DNA of 25,096 nt, taken from the NCBI GenBank assembly GCA_000310025.1, contig FN649726.1, forward strand, positions 1,255,195-1,280,290, read 5' to 3'. The notes below the pieces were generated by a model, which had not been told where the DNA came from, did not search any database, and saw nothing but the letters and a program-made list of their open reading frames with translations. The position numbers and the translations under genes are program-made. Positions 1-8,583 of the stretch are shown piece by piece (the stretch's first letter is position 1; every line of letters begins with the position of its first letter). This DNA is from Ectocarpus siliculosus (taxonomy: Eukaryota > Sar > Phaeophyceae > Ectocarpales > Ectocarpaceae).

Positions 1-21
1 GTAGTAAAACGACCCCCCCCC

Positions 22-232
22 CGGTGTTCCCCCCCCCCCTCGGTGTTTGCCATCGGGGTTGGGTTTTCGTCGCTTGGCAACGACGTTGTAAAACAAGCCG
101 CCCCCCCCGGTGTTTGCCATCGGGGTTTGGGTTTTCGTCGCTTGGCAACGACGTTGTAAAACAAGCCCCCCACTCGGTGTTTGCCATCGGGATTGGGTTT
201 TCGTCCCTTGGCACCGACGTTGTAAAACAAGC
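22..232. repeat. ~67-bp direct tandem repeat, 3 copies
   Basis: Three head-to-tail copies begin with CGGTGTTTGCCATCGGG at about 41, 108 and 175, each ending in ACGTTGTAAAACAAGCC and separated by poly-C runs. A truncated start of a further copy lies at 22-30, and a single related copy recurs at about 705-763 inside the second copy of the larger duplication. The copies differ by a few substitutions. No coding role is apparent; ORFs crossing them are repeat-derived. Confidence 0.85.
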
Positions 233-1231
233 CAATTCACTTCGTGAACTCGACAACCAGGTTACCGTTTTTTTTTTTTACCTCGGTTTTTTTTTTGGCG
301 GTAACCATAATGGTGGTCGAGTAGATCATGTTGTGCGGGGTCGAGAAACCTCACTCCGCGCAACGGGGGATGATCGCACCACGTTGTGTTAAAATGGTCA
401 AGCTTCCTCGAGGCAGTTACACAGTGCTTACAACTGTCTCTGGAAGTGAAAGCACCAGAAAATAAATTAAGTCATACGTAGCTGTCATCCGTACGCAAGG
501 AAGTAAGCACAAGATGCCGAACACCCTTAGCAGGATGCAGCTCACCCTTCATGCGACTCGCCAAATACCTCACGGCGCTTCGCGCTTGGTGATGTGAGAG
601 CCTGGTCCGGTGAGAACCCGGCGTGCTCCGTCCCGGCTTTGTAGGGATGCGAGGTCAATGGTCAAACGACTACGGCATGCACGACTATGAGTACACCCCC
701 CCCCCGGTGTTCGCCATCGGGGTTGGGTTTTCGTCGCTTGGCAACGACGTTGTAAAACAAGCCAATTCACCTCGTGAACTCGGCAACCAGGTTACCGGGG
801 TTTTTTACCTCTGTTTTTTTTTTGGCGGGAACCATAGTGGTGGTCGAGTAGATCATGTTGTGCGGGGTCGAGAAACCTCACTCCGCGCAACGGGGGATGA
901 TCGCACCACGTTGTGTTAAAATGGTCAAGCTTCCTCGAGGCAGTTACACAGTGCTTATAACTGTGTCTGGAAGTGAAAGCACCAGAACATAAATGAAGTC
1001 ATACGCAGCTGTCATCCGTACGCAAGGAAGTAAGCACAAGATGCCGAACACCCGTAGCAGGATGCAGCGCACCCTTCATGCGACTCGCCAAATACCTCAC
1101 GGCGCTTCGCGCTTGGTGATGTGAGAGCCTGGTCCGGTGAGAACCCGGCGTGCTCCGTCCCGGCTTTGTAGGAATGCGAGATCAATGGTCTAACGACTAC
1201 GGCATGCACGACTATCAGGACCCCCCCCCCC
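168..1231. repeat. ~530-bp direct tandem duplication (units ~168-698 and ~699-1231)
   Basis: The second unit repeats the first with an offset of 531 falling to 527 because of small indels. Matching landmarks are AATTCACTTCGTGAACTC at 233 and AATTCACCTCGTGAACTC at 764, AAAATGGTCAAGCTTCCTC at 391 and 918, and GATGTGAGAGCCTGG at 591 and 1118. Each unit ends with TCAATGGTCTAACGACTACGG-like sequence followed by poly-C. Fragments of this end recur at 1249-1280, 21809-21840 and 25044-25096, so the unit belongs to a dispersed repeat family. The motif TGGTCAATGGTCTAA resembles the A box of a tRNA-Leu promoter, which would suit a SINE-like element, but I see no convincing B box. Confidence 0.8.
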
Positions 1232-1239
1232 CTGCTCCG

Positions 1240-1451
1240 TCCTCTCGAGGACGCGTGGTCAATGGTCTAACCGCTAAGGCATGCAAAACATAAGAGTACG
1301 CCCCCCCCCCCCCCTCTCCCCCCTCTTGTGTGATACCGGTGTGAAAGATTCTATGTTAATGGTTTCCCAACTAGCAGGGCGTCAAGGCCAGGTCTGAACA
1401 GCAGCGCGCAACGCACTGGAACGGCGACAACAAGGGGTCGAAGCCTCTCAG
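1240..1451. other. Non-coding stretch with repeat-end fragment and poly-C
   Basis: A fragment of the repeat-family end (GTGGTCAATGGTCTAACCGCTAAGGC) lies at about 1248-1275, followed by a poly-C run near 1302-1316. The remainder carries no coding signal that I can support. Confidence 0.4.
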
Positions 1452-1609
1452 TTATTTACACAACTTCTCACATTTTATTGACACCGGCACCCGCCGGTCC
1501 TGCATGGTCTTGAACTTGCGGACGGTCATCGGCGGGGCGAACTCGAAGTTCGCTACCCTCGCCTCCAAGCCCAAATTGGCGTCATCTACGGCAGCCGCGG
1601 CACCTACTG
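1452..1609 (-). CDS. Possible terminal exon of an unknown gene
   Basis: The minus strand is open for about 50 codons ending in TAA at 1454-1452. The translation has a natural-looking composition (DDANLGLEARVANFEFAPP followed by MTVRKFKTMQDRR and a Lys/Cys-rich end). There is no start codon in frame, and an in-frame TGA lies near 1668. If real, it is a last exon entered through one of the AG acceptors at 1604-1612 (AAACAG, CAG or TAG in a row), which follow a pyrimidine-rich stretch. I do not recognise a family. A possible upstream exon, also minus, reads around RAVILAMNNAASKRVGG near 2220-2240, but no donor links the two. A chance ORF cannot be excluded. Confidence 0.28.
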
Positions 1610-1619
1610 CTGTTTGCAG

Positions 1620-3000
1620 AGCATGCGGGGTTCCAGCGTTAACGAGTGCCGGCAGAGATAAGAGAAGTCAGCAGGTAGAATTTTCTTTGTACTTGGAGCG
1701 CAACCAAAACAACACGGATTCGCTTCTACAAGTATATCCCTTGGGAAACTAAAGACCAACACTGGTCTCGTTCGTCCTCGACGCTGCTAACCAGATGACC
1801 GGGTCGCCGGAAACGCGCACGAAGCCATTCGGCTAACCCTGTGTGGACCTTGCGGGCAATTAGACCCTGTACGGACGCTGTGACACCCTGGGAAGGCAAT
1901 CGGGCCCCAGAAGGTCCACGGGCTGGAACCCTGCCAGGGTGTCGACGCTGCCTGGGTTGTATAAGCAGATCTGTGGGCCGTGAAAGGCAGCAAATTGCGC
2001 CGCCACCGCCAAGTAGGGAAGATCCTTCCATATACGGCTCGCTGTGAAGAGCTGTGGAGACATACAAACGTGGATAACCGCTGTCGACAGACTACACCCA
2101 TAGACGCACATCGTGACAGTGATATGTTAGCCTTGGTGACGCCCTTGCCCCTTCCACTCTTCGCAATATTCATCATAGTAAGGGCAGTTCCACCCACTCG
2201 CTTGCTGGCAGCATTGTTCATGGCAAGAATGACAGCTCGCTTGTGCGGCTATCTACATGCAAACGATGGTGATGCAAATTTAAATTTTTGTGCGGCGGCG
2301 GGACTGCATTCCGTGCTCGCGGAGCCCCCTCGTACCCGTCATATCCTAGCCGCCGCGCCCCTGGGGCTGCTAGTCATGCTGGTGCGTGGGTCCGTGCTTG
2401 GCGGACGCGCCAGCGCACCACGCACCACGCACTACGCACCGTCAGTGCCGTGTGATATCGACACATAACACTGGATGCCAACTCGTCTTCCCGCTACTAC
2501 GCCGACGGGAGTCGGCCATACGGTGCAGTCCGGCTTTGTTGGCGGGAAAAGCATGTATACAGCAGTACTGCTGTCGGGGTCCATGTTGCTGCGAACCAGC
2601 CGGCCGCCTGATGGTCCAGTGGTGGCCTCAACAATAACAGCAGGCCAAGCCACACAATCGGGAGTGGTCGGGCGCAGCATTCCCGCGGCATCTCAATCCC
2701 AGGTGAAGGCTGCCTCGTACGGATGGACATTCTACGGATGGACATTCTACGGATGGACATTCGCGTGTACTCACACACTTTTTCATCTTGAGCCGCCAGC
2801 CACTTTTAATTGTCCAACGATCTCAAAAATGAAAAACTCTACCGCAGCAGTCTGCTTGTTGCACGCCGCGCGCGCCGCGCTCGCATGCTGGCACGCTTGC
2901 GCACACGCCCGCCTCAAAAATCACCTTGCTGGCAAACGTTTCCTTGACAAATCCCTTGGCAGAGCAGTGCTCGAAGAAGAGAAATGTACAATAGTTACCG
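1620..3000. other. No confident gene; one 15-bp x3 microrepeat
   Basis: Several overlapping ORFs occur on both strands, but none shows a recognisable domain or a consistent splice pattern. A perfect three-copy repeat of TACGGATGGACATTC occupies 2719-2763. It is in frame in both directions and creates a short peptide repeat in the overlapping ORFs. A minus-strand stretch at about 2100-2245 is the best candidate for a lost or unlinked exon. Confidence 0.35.
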
Positions 3001-3004
3001 TGTG

Positions 3005-3218
3005 GTCGCATAAGATACCACACACCCCGGATCGAAAGCTCGACTGCTGTACTCCACGCCCGTACTCCACAACGAAGATAGTGCCGAAACCAAACGGTCC
3101 GTTTTCGGAAAGCTCTCGAGAAGACGGGTCCCAACCCCGCCATTTCCGTCCCAACTCCCTAATTGTACTGCAGACTGCTGAAGTCGAGCGTTGAGGATCG
3201 TGTGGTATCTTGTGCGAC
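3005..3218. mobile_element. Probable MITE-like element with ~38-bp terminal inverted repeats
   Basis: The left end begins GTCGCATAAGATACCACAC and continues through a GATCG-containing stretch to GCTCGAC. The right end, read in reverse complement from 3218, begins GTCGCACAAGATACCACAC and also reaches GCTCGAC after about 36-38 bases. The ~214-bp element encodes no transposase, as expected for a non-autonomous element. A clear target-site duplication is not visible. Related pieces of the terminal motif (AGATACCAC or GGATACCACACCACC) occur near 7813-7828 and 23299-23316. Confidence 0.6.
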
Positions 3219-3284
3219 GTACAGTAGGAAACTACACAAACTAGCTGTGTCGTGACATGTATGCCGATCGATAATTCGGGTGGG

Positions 3285-3749
3285 CTACGGCGACAAGACG
3301 AGCAGCTGAGGACAGATGACATCCGGAGCGGGACTGAGCAACAAGGAAGGGGCACACCACCAGCAACACGCGGGGAACCCATCGGCCAACCCCTCCACCG
3401 ACGATATCGCCCATGCGATCGCCAACGCCATGACTGGCCGTCTCCAGACCTCATCCGGGGACTTCGGTAGAGTCCAAGGCTAGCCTACTAGTCCTCCCCT
3501 GGTTTGAAAGCCCCGTCGCAAGGCTCTAATCGTCTGGTTTCTGTCATTCGCAAAGTCCCTGCTTGTGGTACTCTACCCAAGTCCCCGGATGAGGTCTGGA
3601 GACGGTCAGTCTTGGCGATTGCATGGGCGATATCGTCGGCGGAGGGGTTGGCCGATGGGTTCCCCGCGTGTTGCTGGTGGTGTGCCCCTTGTTTGCTCAG
3701 TCCCACTCCGGATGTCATCTGTCCTCAGCTGCTCGTCTTGTCGCCGTAG
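3285..3749. repeat. Large imperfect inverted repeat, ~180-190-bp arms, ~93-bp loop
   Basis: The left arm (3285-3474, starting CTACGGCGACAAGACGAGC) is the reverse complement of the right arm (3568-3749, ending in the complement of the same sequence), with scattered substitutions and small indels. Both arms retain the same reading frames: one gives RRQDEQLRTDDIRSGTEQ, another gives NPSANPS(A/T)DDIAHAIA. A direct copy of GATCGATAATTCGGGTGG stands immediately before the left arm (3266-3283) and again at 3962-3979. A transcript through both arms would fold into a long hairpin. Confidence 0.8.
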
Positions 3750-3900
3750 CTCCGTCTCGGCCAGCCTTGCTGCTAGCCTCTGGTTCACCATGTCTCCGAC
3801 CCGAGCTTTGTCAGCTGCTTCTTGCTCTGCTCGGAGGTCATCATCGTTCTCGCGCCTGGATTTAGCCACCTTGACCCTGCTCCCGACCGCCGCAAAGTGA
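3488..3900 (-). pseudogene. Broken coding remnant with coiled-coil-like segment
   Basis: On the minus strand, from about 3900, a charged Ala/Arg/Glu/Gln-rich segment (RRENDDDLRAEQEAADKAR, then NQRLAARLAETELRRQDEQ) reads like an alpha-helical coiled coil. Further downstream the protein-like sequence moves to another frame (GNPSANPSADDIAHAIAKT, RLQTSSGDLG) and stops at 3488. The inverted left arm preserves the second frame with mostly conservative differences. This suggests a once-coding sequence, perhaps a structural protein of a retroelement, now split by a frame change. No reverse transcriptase or integrase is seen nearby, and the family is not recognised. Confidence 0.35.
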
Positions 3901-3979
3901 TACTCCTAAACTAAGCTCGACCGCGAATCTCGTAGACGACGTGTCACACGCTAAATAGCGTGATCGATAATTCGGGTGG

Positions 3980-5152
3980 CTCAGTTTTGTGTGTGCTTGG
4001 AGTGTAGAGCAGCTCGGCGGTGGCGGGCCGCAGATAGGTAAAAACTTGTTGTATTCATCGGGGGCGTGCTTGAGCTCGTCAATCGGTCACGGCATCAAGT
4101 CACGCATCACGCTCAAAACGCCAAGACAATCTCCACGAATCTCCACCATTTCATCACACTCTCAAGGAAATAAATACAAAGAAACTTCCCGTTCCTCCGA
4201 AGCTCATCACTGCGATCTCCGAAGATGTGTACCCAATACATCACACGTCATGCCCGTCATGCTATGCTACGAGTTAAGCATGCAATGGGAAATTTGACTA
4301 CACGCATGTAAGGTCTCCAAGCTGTGGGTGCTGTAAGTCGCACCCGTTGCATTAAGTGTACTTTAGACTTACGCGTGATTTCCGCGAAAATCATCAAATA
4401 AAAAAGAGGACGAAACGCGCATGAAAGCCTGCGATTTTGAACAGTTATTGTAGATGGGGCCTCAGTCTCTGTACCTACCTGTGACGCATTCAAATGCATT
4501 TCGTACCACGTGCAACGTTACAATACCCGTCGTTTCTACTTCGCCCTACATGGGTGGCAGCACGGCAGATATGACCAGTGTTGTTGCTGTCTGTAGTCAT
4601 GTACCATGGCTGCTGATGATTCGGCATTGCTTTTAACGCCCCTCTCTTCTCCAACTATGTACCTCGTCTTACAAATAGATCAGAATATTTCGGTCGCACG
4701 GATTGTTGCCCACTGGAGACGCCTCTCAAGTCTCCCACGACGAACGGGCTGATGCTGTGCGACTCAGAAAGCGTGTGTGGTACTGCCCCAAGCAGAATTA
4801 AATATTCCCACGAGCTCCGCCGCCTCTTTGCTGCGTTGCAATTACTTCGTTCTATTTTGGTATTACCACCCGTGCTTCGTTTCTTGGAATCCCGCGGATA
4901 TTGGACATTGTTTTCGATCCACGGTCAACCGGCTGTTGAGCAAAGTTAGCATCTTCAGCGCGGGCTGCCCACGGTTTATTGGACACTATCACAACCCTCC
5001 AAGTTTTTCCCAGCCCTTTCCATGCCTCTCATGGTTAATCGTCGTTGAGGTACATTGCCCATGTTTCTTGTCGTGTTACTTTTTTGTGTTCGGTGTGCGA
5101 AGACCCCACGCAGCGCCCGTTTTTACCCCCTGTTGTTGTGGTGGCCGAATCT
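3980..5152. other. No supportable gene
   Basis: ORFs here are short, overlap on both strands and lack recognisable motifs or consistent splice sites. Base composition drops toward AT in places (for example around 4360-4410), as expected for intergenic DNA. Confidence 0.35.
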
Positions 5153-5273
5153 CATGGCAGCGATCCACACCATTGAGGTCGAGCTGCTTCCTAAGCTGGC
5201 GAGCCTCAAGTCGGTGAACAGTAATGGCGTGAGAATGTACACGGGCATCCAGACCGTATTGAAGGACATGTGA
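5153..5273 (+). CDS. Possible small or terminal coding segment, unknown
   Basis: A 39-codon reading frame (MAAIHTIEVELLPKLASLK and onward, ending TGA at 5273) has natural-looking composition. It sits just after a GGCAG that could serve as a splice acceptor, so it may be a last exon rather than a complete gene. A two-copy 101-bp repeat follows directly. No family is recognised, and upstream exons could not be linked. Confidence 0.22.
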
Positions 5274-5280
5274 GCAACGA

Positions 5281-5482
5281 GTGGATGTATCGTTGCTACT
5301 GCAGTACCCGCTGTTGCCTTGTGCAGTTTAGATGGAAGAAACTATCCTGCTGGGAGTCTGCTCAACTGTGTGTTTGTGACAGTGGATGTATCGTTGCTAC
5401 TGCAGTACCCGCTGTTGCCTTGTGCAGTTTAGATGGAAGAAACTAGCCTGTTGGGAGTCTGCTCAACTGTGTGTTTGTGACA
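5281..5482. repeat. 101-bp direct tandem repeat, 2 copies
   Basis: The unit beginning GTGGATGTATCGTTGCTACT is present at 5281-5381 and again at 5382-5482. Only a few mismatches separate the copies (for example ACTATCCTGC versus ACTAGCCTGT), which points to a recent duplication. It lies immediately downstream of the possible small coding segment. Confidence 0.92.
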
Positions 5483-6100
5483 TGAACCGTTTTGGTGATG
5501 AGGTTATTGTGTCCTTGGTGGCGAGTGCAGATGTGGTCTTACACAGCCGCACGTTTCTATTGTTCTTGTTCGGGGGCGCGCCCTGCGTTGCTTGTTGCTA
5601 ATTCTAGCACCCTAGGGACATGGTGTGGCGATTCACCAAGGAACGCCGGGCTTCGACCAGTGCCTGCTGTCGAAGGGACGACTTTTGGGACAGAACCGGC
5701 TTCACGAGTGCTTCCTCGTGCAGGTGGCAGAATGGGTGTTTGCACGTTGTACTTCATTTTACGTGGCAGATTTCCCCTCAACACTACCAACCGAGGCCTA
5801 AAAGGTTCCATGGACAACTTTGATTCCTTCCCACGCCTAGGCCAGGAGTATTCCCGCTGCATTTATTTTCTTCCGAATTCCGACCCATCGCTTTTCCCCC
5901 AACGCTACAAGACGCACTGGTGTACTATTTAGCATAGGGAAGGGGGTGCTTATCCCGATTGATACTTGCGTCGGAAGTAGAGGCTACTGATGTTTCTACA
6001 CTGTGTGACCTGGGACCGGAGCTTTGAAGAGAAGAGGGAAGAAGAACCAACTGTGGTGTTGGTAGAACCAGCGAGCAGTAGTTAAAGAACGTCTGAGCAT
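5483..6100. other. No confident gene
   Basis: A 146-codon + ORF (5492-5932) and a 101-codon minus ORF (5862-5557) overlap here. Neither has a recognisable domain or plausible linked exons. I treat both as chance ORFs until expression evidence says otherwise. Confidence 0.3.
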
Positions 6101-6379
6101 CTACAACAATAACAATATTGTCGTTTCAACACTACCCTCTCTCAGATACCCCGCCCATTCGGCCGGAAAAGTGGTGAACACATTGAAATCCCCTCCCGGT
6201 GTTCTTGATCCAAAAATGAGCAACCTCTTGTTGTCCGCATCACAGATTGCCCAGCCCCCGGGGCGAACGCAAAATAGCTTTCGGCAATCTACAGCCTGCT
6301 TTGCCTCCGCCGCAGCATAGAAATGACCTGTCACAGCCTGGACGTACGTCGGAAGATACGCATTTAACGGAACACGCAT
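6101..6379 (-). CDS. Hypothetical 92-residue ORF
   Basis: A complete ORF from ATG at 6379 to TAG at 6101, with a stop codon three codons upstream of the ATG (TAA AGA AGC ATG). The translation has globular-looking composition with Gly/Trp/Phe turns (GGWAICDADNKRLLIFGSR, FTTFPAEWAGYL). I do not recognise a family, and no splice-linked exons are obvious. The unusual run of Leu at the C-terminus is encoded by a TTGTTATTGTTG repeat. It could be a small gene, an exon of a larger gene or a relic. Confidence 0.3.
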   Translation of the reverse strand: MRVPLNAYLPTYVQAVTGHFYAAAEAKQAVDCRKLFCVRPGGWAICDADNKRLLIFGSRTPGGDFNVFTTFPAEWAGYLREGSVETTILLLL

Positions 6380-6399
6380 GCTTCTTTAGCTCATCACCC

Positions 6400-7890
6400 C
6401 ATCTGCCTACCCGTGGTTTTCCCTTCCCTTCGTTACGCTCGGCCACAATTCTTGTACAACATGCCGCACGCCAGGTCATGGCGCCCTCGTCGCCATGCTT
6501 CCGCCATCCTCACGGAGTATGGAAACCTCGACATCATGCGCTTCTTCTCCCCATTTGCGGACGGGAACGGCAACCTCATCGTGAAGAGACCCTGCTCGAA
6601 GACGTGCCCTTCGACGTTGCCGACCTCGGGCCTATTCGTCGACGACATGAAGTGATGGCTGAGTGTTGTGAGCACTCATTCCTTCTTCATGAAGTGGAGT
6701 TTCCGTGCAGGGTCGCGAATTTGTTGGGAATACTCTCGGGCGTGGCGCTTTGTGTGGCGGTTGGCTGTGTCCCAGCCGTAGGTTGCCTATGGCCAGCGTA
6801 TTCGTCAGTTTCCAGCCCAATATCGCGATGCGGTGGTTACTACAATGTGTCTTTATGTCAATATAACCAACCGGTAGGCACGTGCGTAAGTTGGAACGGA
6901 TGTAGTTGATATTTCGTCCGGCAGGGGGGAGGGTGCAACCAAGTATTGCGTGTGGACGGCAAAGAACATCATGCGGTACATGGTATTTTTTTGCCATTCG
7001 TGGAGCACATATATTGCAAAGATTGCCAGCTTAAGCGGGATGGAGAGGATCATATTTTGCTTGAGTGCCGTTTTTGAGAAGCAAGACAGGAGAGGCGTTG
7101 TTTGTCTGTGATGTGCATCGTGTGTCCTGACCTTTTTGTTGTTTTATCATGGTTACAATGCCGTGTACTGTTATTCCAGCAAAAGCAAGACGTGGCCCAG
7201 AGCGGGTACAGAACGCGCCACCACTAAACCTGTTTTTTTGGCCGAGGCTTGTTTCTTGTTTTGTCTACGGGGTACCCCCATGGCGACCATATAGGTTTTA
7301 GTGTAGACACCTTGCTTGAGCACCTGTTTTTATTAACAAGTTCTTAGATTTTTTTTTTTTTTCCGGCTCATGTTCTTTGGTGGTGGCACGTTCTGTATTT
7401 CGCACGGTTCAATCACGAGACGATGAACATGAATAAAAAAAAAGTCCCGCGATCGCGATGGCAAAAGAAAAAAACGCAATGTACCAGTACAGACACCACT
7501 GCAATCGCGGCCGCAGATTGCTTGCAGGGTGCCATTCGGGCCACCCTGGCAGGGTGGGTCCTGTCCAGGGTGTTCAGGATAGACCTTGCACTTTTCTGCC
7601 GTTCACAGGGTCGCCAAATGGCTACGTGTGCGGACGGCTGTGCCCGATCCCGGCTCTATGCTTTATGTGGGTACGCGTGCTATCGCAAGTGTACTTGTCC
7701 ATAGATCCGTTTAAATAGGCTCATCTAGCATTTCTCACGCAGACCTTTTCATAGTTCATTTCACAGCCTGCGGTGACACGCGGCACCTTGTGTAGAAGTA
7801 CATAAGGTTGCATAGGATACCACACCACCTTGGCCCGCTGTGTGAAGAAAATATTTCCTTTCGAAAATTTAAAAATGGCTTACACACATC
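6400..7890. other. No confident gene; overlapping ORFs, AT-rich middle
   Basis: From 6400 to 6909 three overlapping frames are open: a + ORF from 6247 to 6909, a + ORF near 6413-6655 and a minus ORF near 6675-6433. None shows a domain. From 6910 to 7450 the DNA becomes AT- and T-rich, including a T run near 7351, and looks intergenic. A short perfect palindrome CCACCCTGGCAGGGTGG lies near 7540. Confidence 0.35.
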
Positions 7891-7893
7891 ACA

Positions 7894-8406
7894 CTATCTC
7901 TTTCGCTCACCACCTTCCTCCTGCTGCTCTCCTTCTACAGGGTTCGTCGCCTCGCCCTCCACCACTGCTGCCGTGGTGCCAGCGGTTGCTGCTCCTGCCA
8001 AAGGCGGTGTTGCTGCTGGCGGGGGTGCTGCTGGTGCAACTTCCTCTCCCCCCGCACCGCCGTCATCTCCTGGCACAGCCTTGTCGTCGTTGCCCGTGGC
8101 ATCTTGTGCACCCTCCGACTCCTTCAACGGCGGCCCTATCCGCCGTGCGAGAGGTGTCCATGTCGGAGGTGGTGCTGGCCTTGCTATGGAGCCTCTCAGG
8201 CAGCGGTCTAACGGGACGCGTGCATGATGAAACGCACTGGGATTTCGATCGGGCAGCAGGAGCAGCGAGGGTACCAGCATCAGCAGGAGACATCTCGGTT
8301 CGAAGCAACCTTGCTTCCTGCTCATTGCCCCGTCCCGTCGAGCAAGCCGCAGCAGAGCGTGCTCTCTCCCAACAGTGTGTCCACAGCACAGGTAGAGCAG
8401 TAGCAA
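7894..8406 (-). CDS. Possible low-complexity Ala/Gly/Pro/Glu-rich ORF
   Basis: The minus frame gives a Leu-rich start (LLLMLVPSLLLLP) and then an acidic, Ala/Gly/Pro-rich tail (GDDGGAGGEEVAPAAPPPAA, TAAVVEGEATNPVEGEQQEE) ending TAG at 7894. It lies head-to-head with the plastid-protein gene that starts at 8584. Opposite-strand frames are also open, as is common in biased GC-rich repeats. It may be coding or only compositional bias; no family is recognised. Confidence 0.22.
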   Translation of the reverse strand: MLLLYLCCGHTVGREHALLRLARRDGAMSRKQGCFEPRCLLLMLVPSLLLLPDRNPSAFHHARVPLDRCLRGSIARPAPPPTWTPLARRIGPPLKESEGAQDATGNDDKAVPGDDGGAGGEEVAPAAPPPAATPPLAGAATAGTTAAVVEGEATNPVEGEQQEEGGERKR

Positions 8407-8583
8407 TGCAATGTGCCTCTCTCCTACAACATAGCCGCCAACACGAGCCCCCCCCCCCTCCCATGCGGCTCCATTCCAGCCTTTCGGGCCCCGTCAGATA
8501 CTCAAGAAGTACTCAAGCTGTGCGCCGCCCGATGCGCCCGCTGGCTACACAAGCAACAAGGGAGAGCCAGACCCCCGATATTC

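Noticed and set aside
623-919. 98-codon + ORF and its partner at 24-392
   Set aside because: Both derive from the duplicated repeat and share the same artificial translation.
2475-3194. 239-codon + ORF
   Set aside because: It runs through the 15-bp triplet repeat and most of the MITE-like element; no domain and heterogeneous composition.
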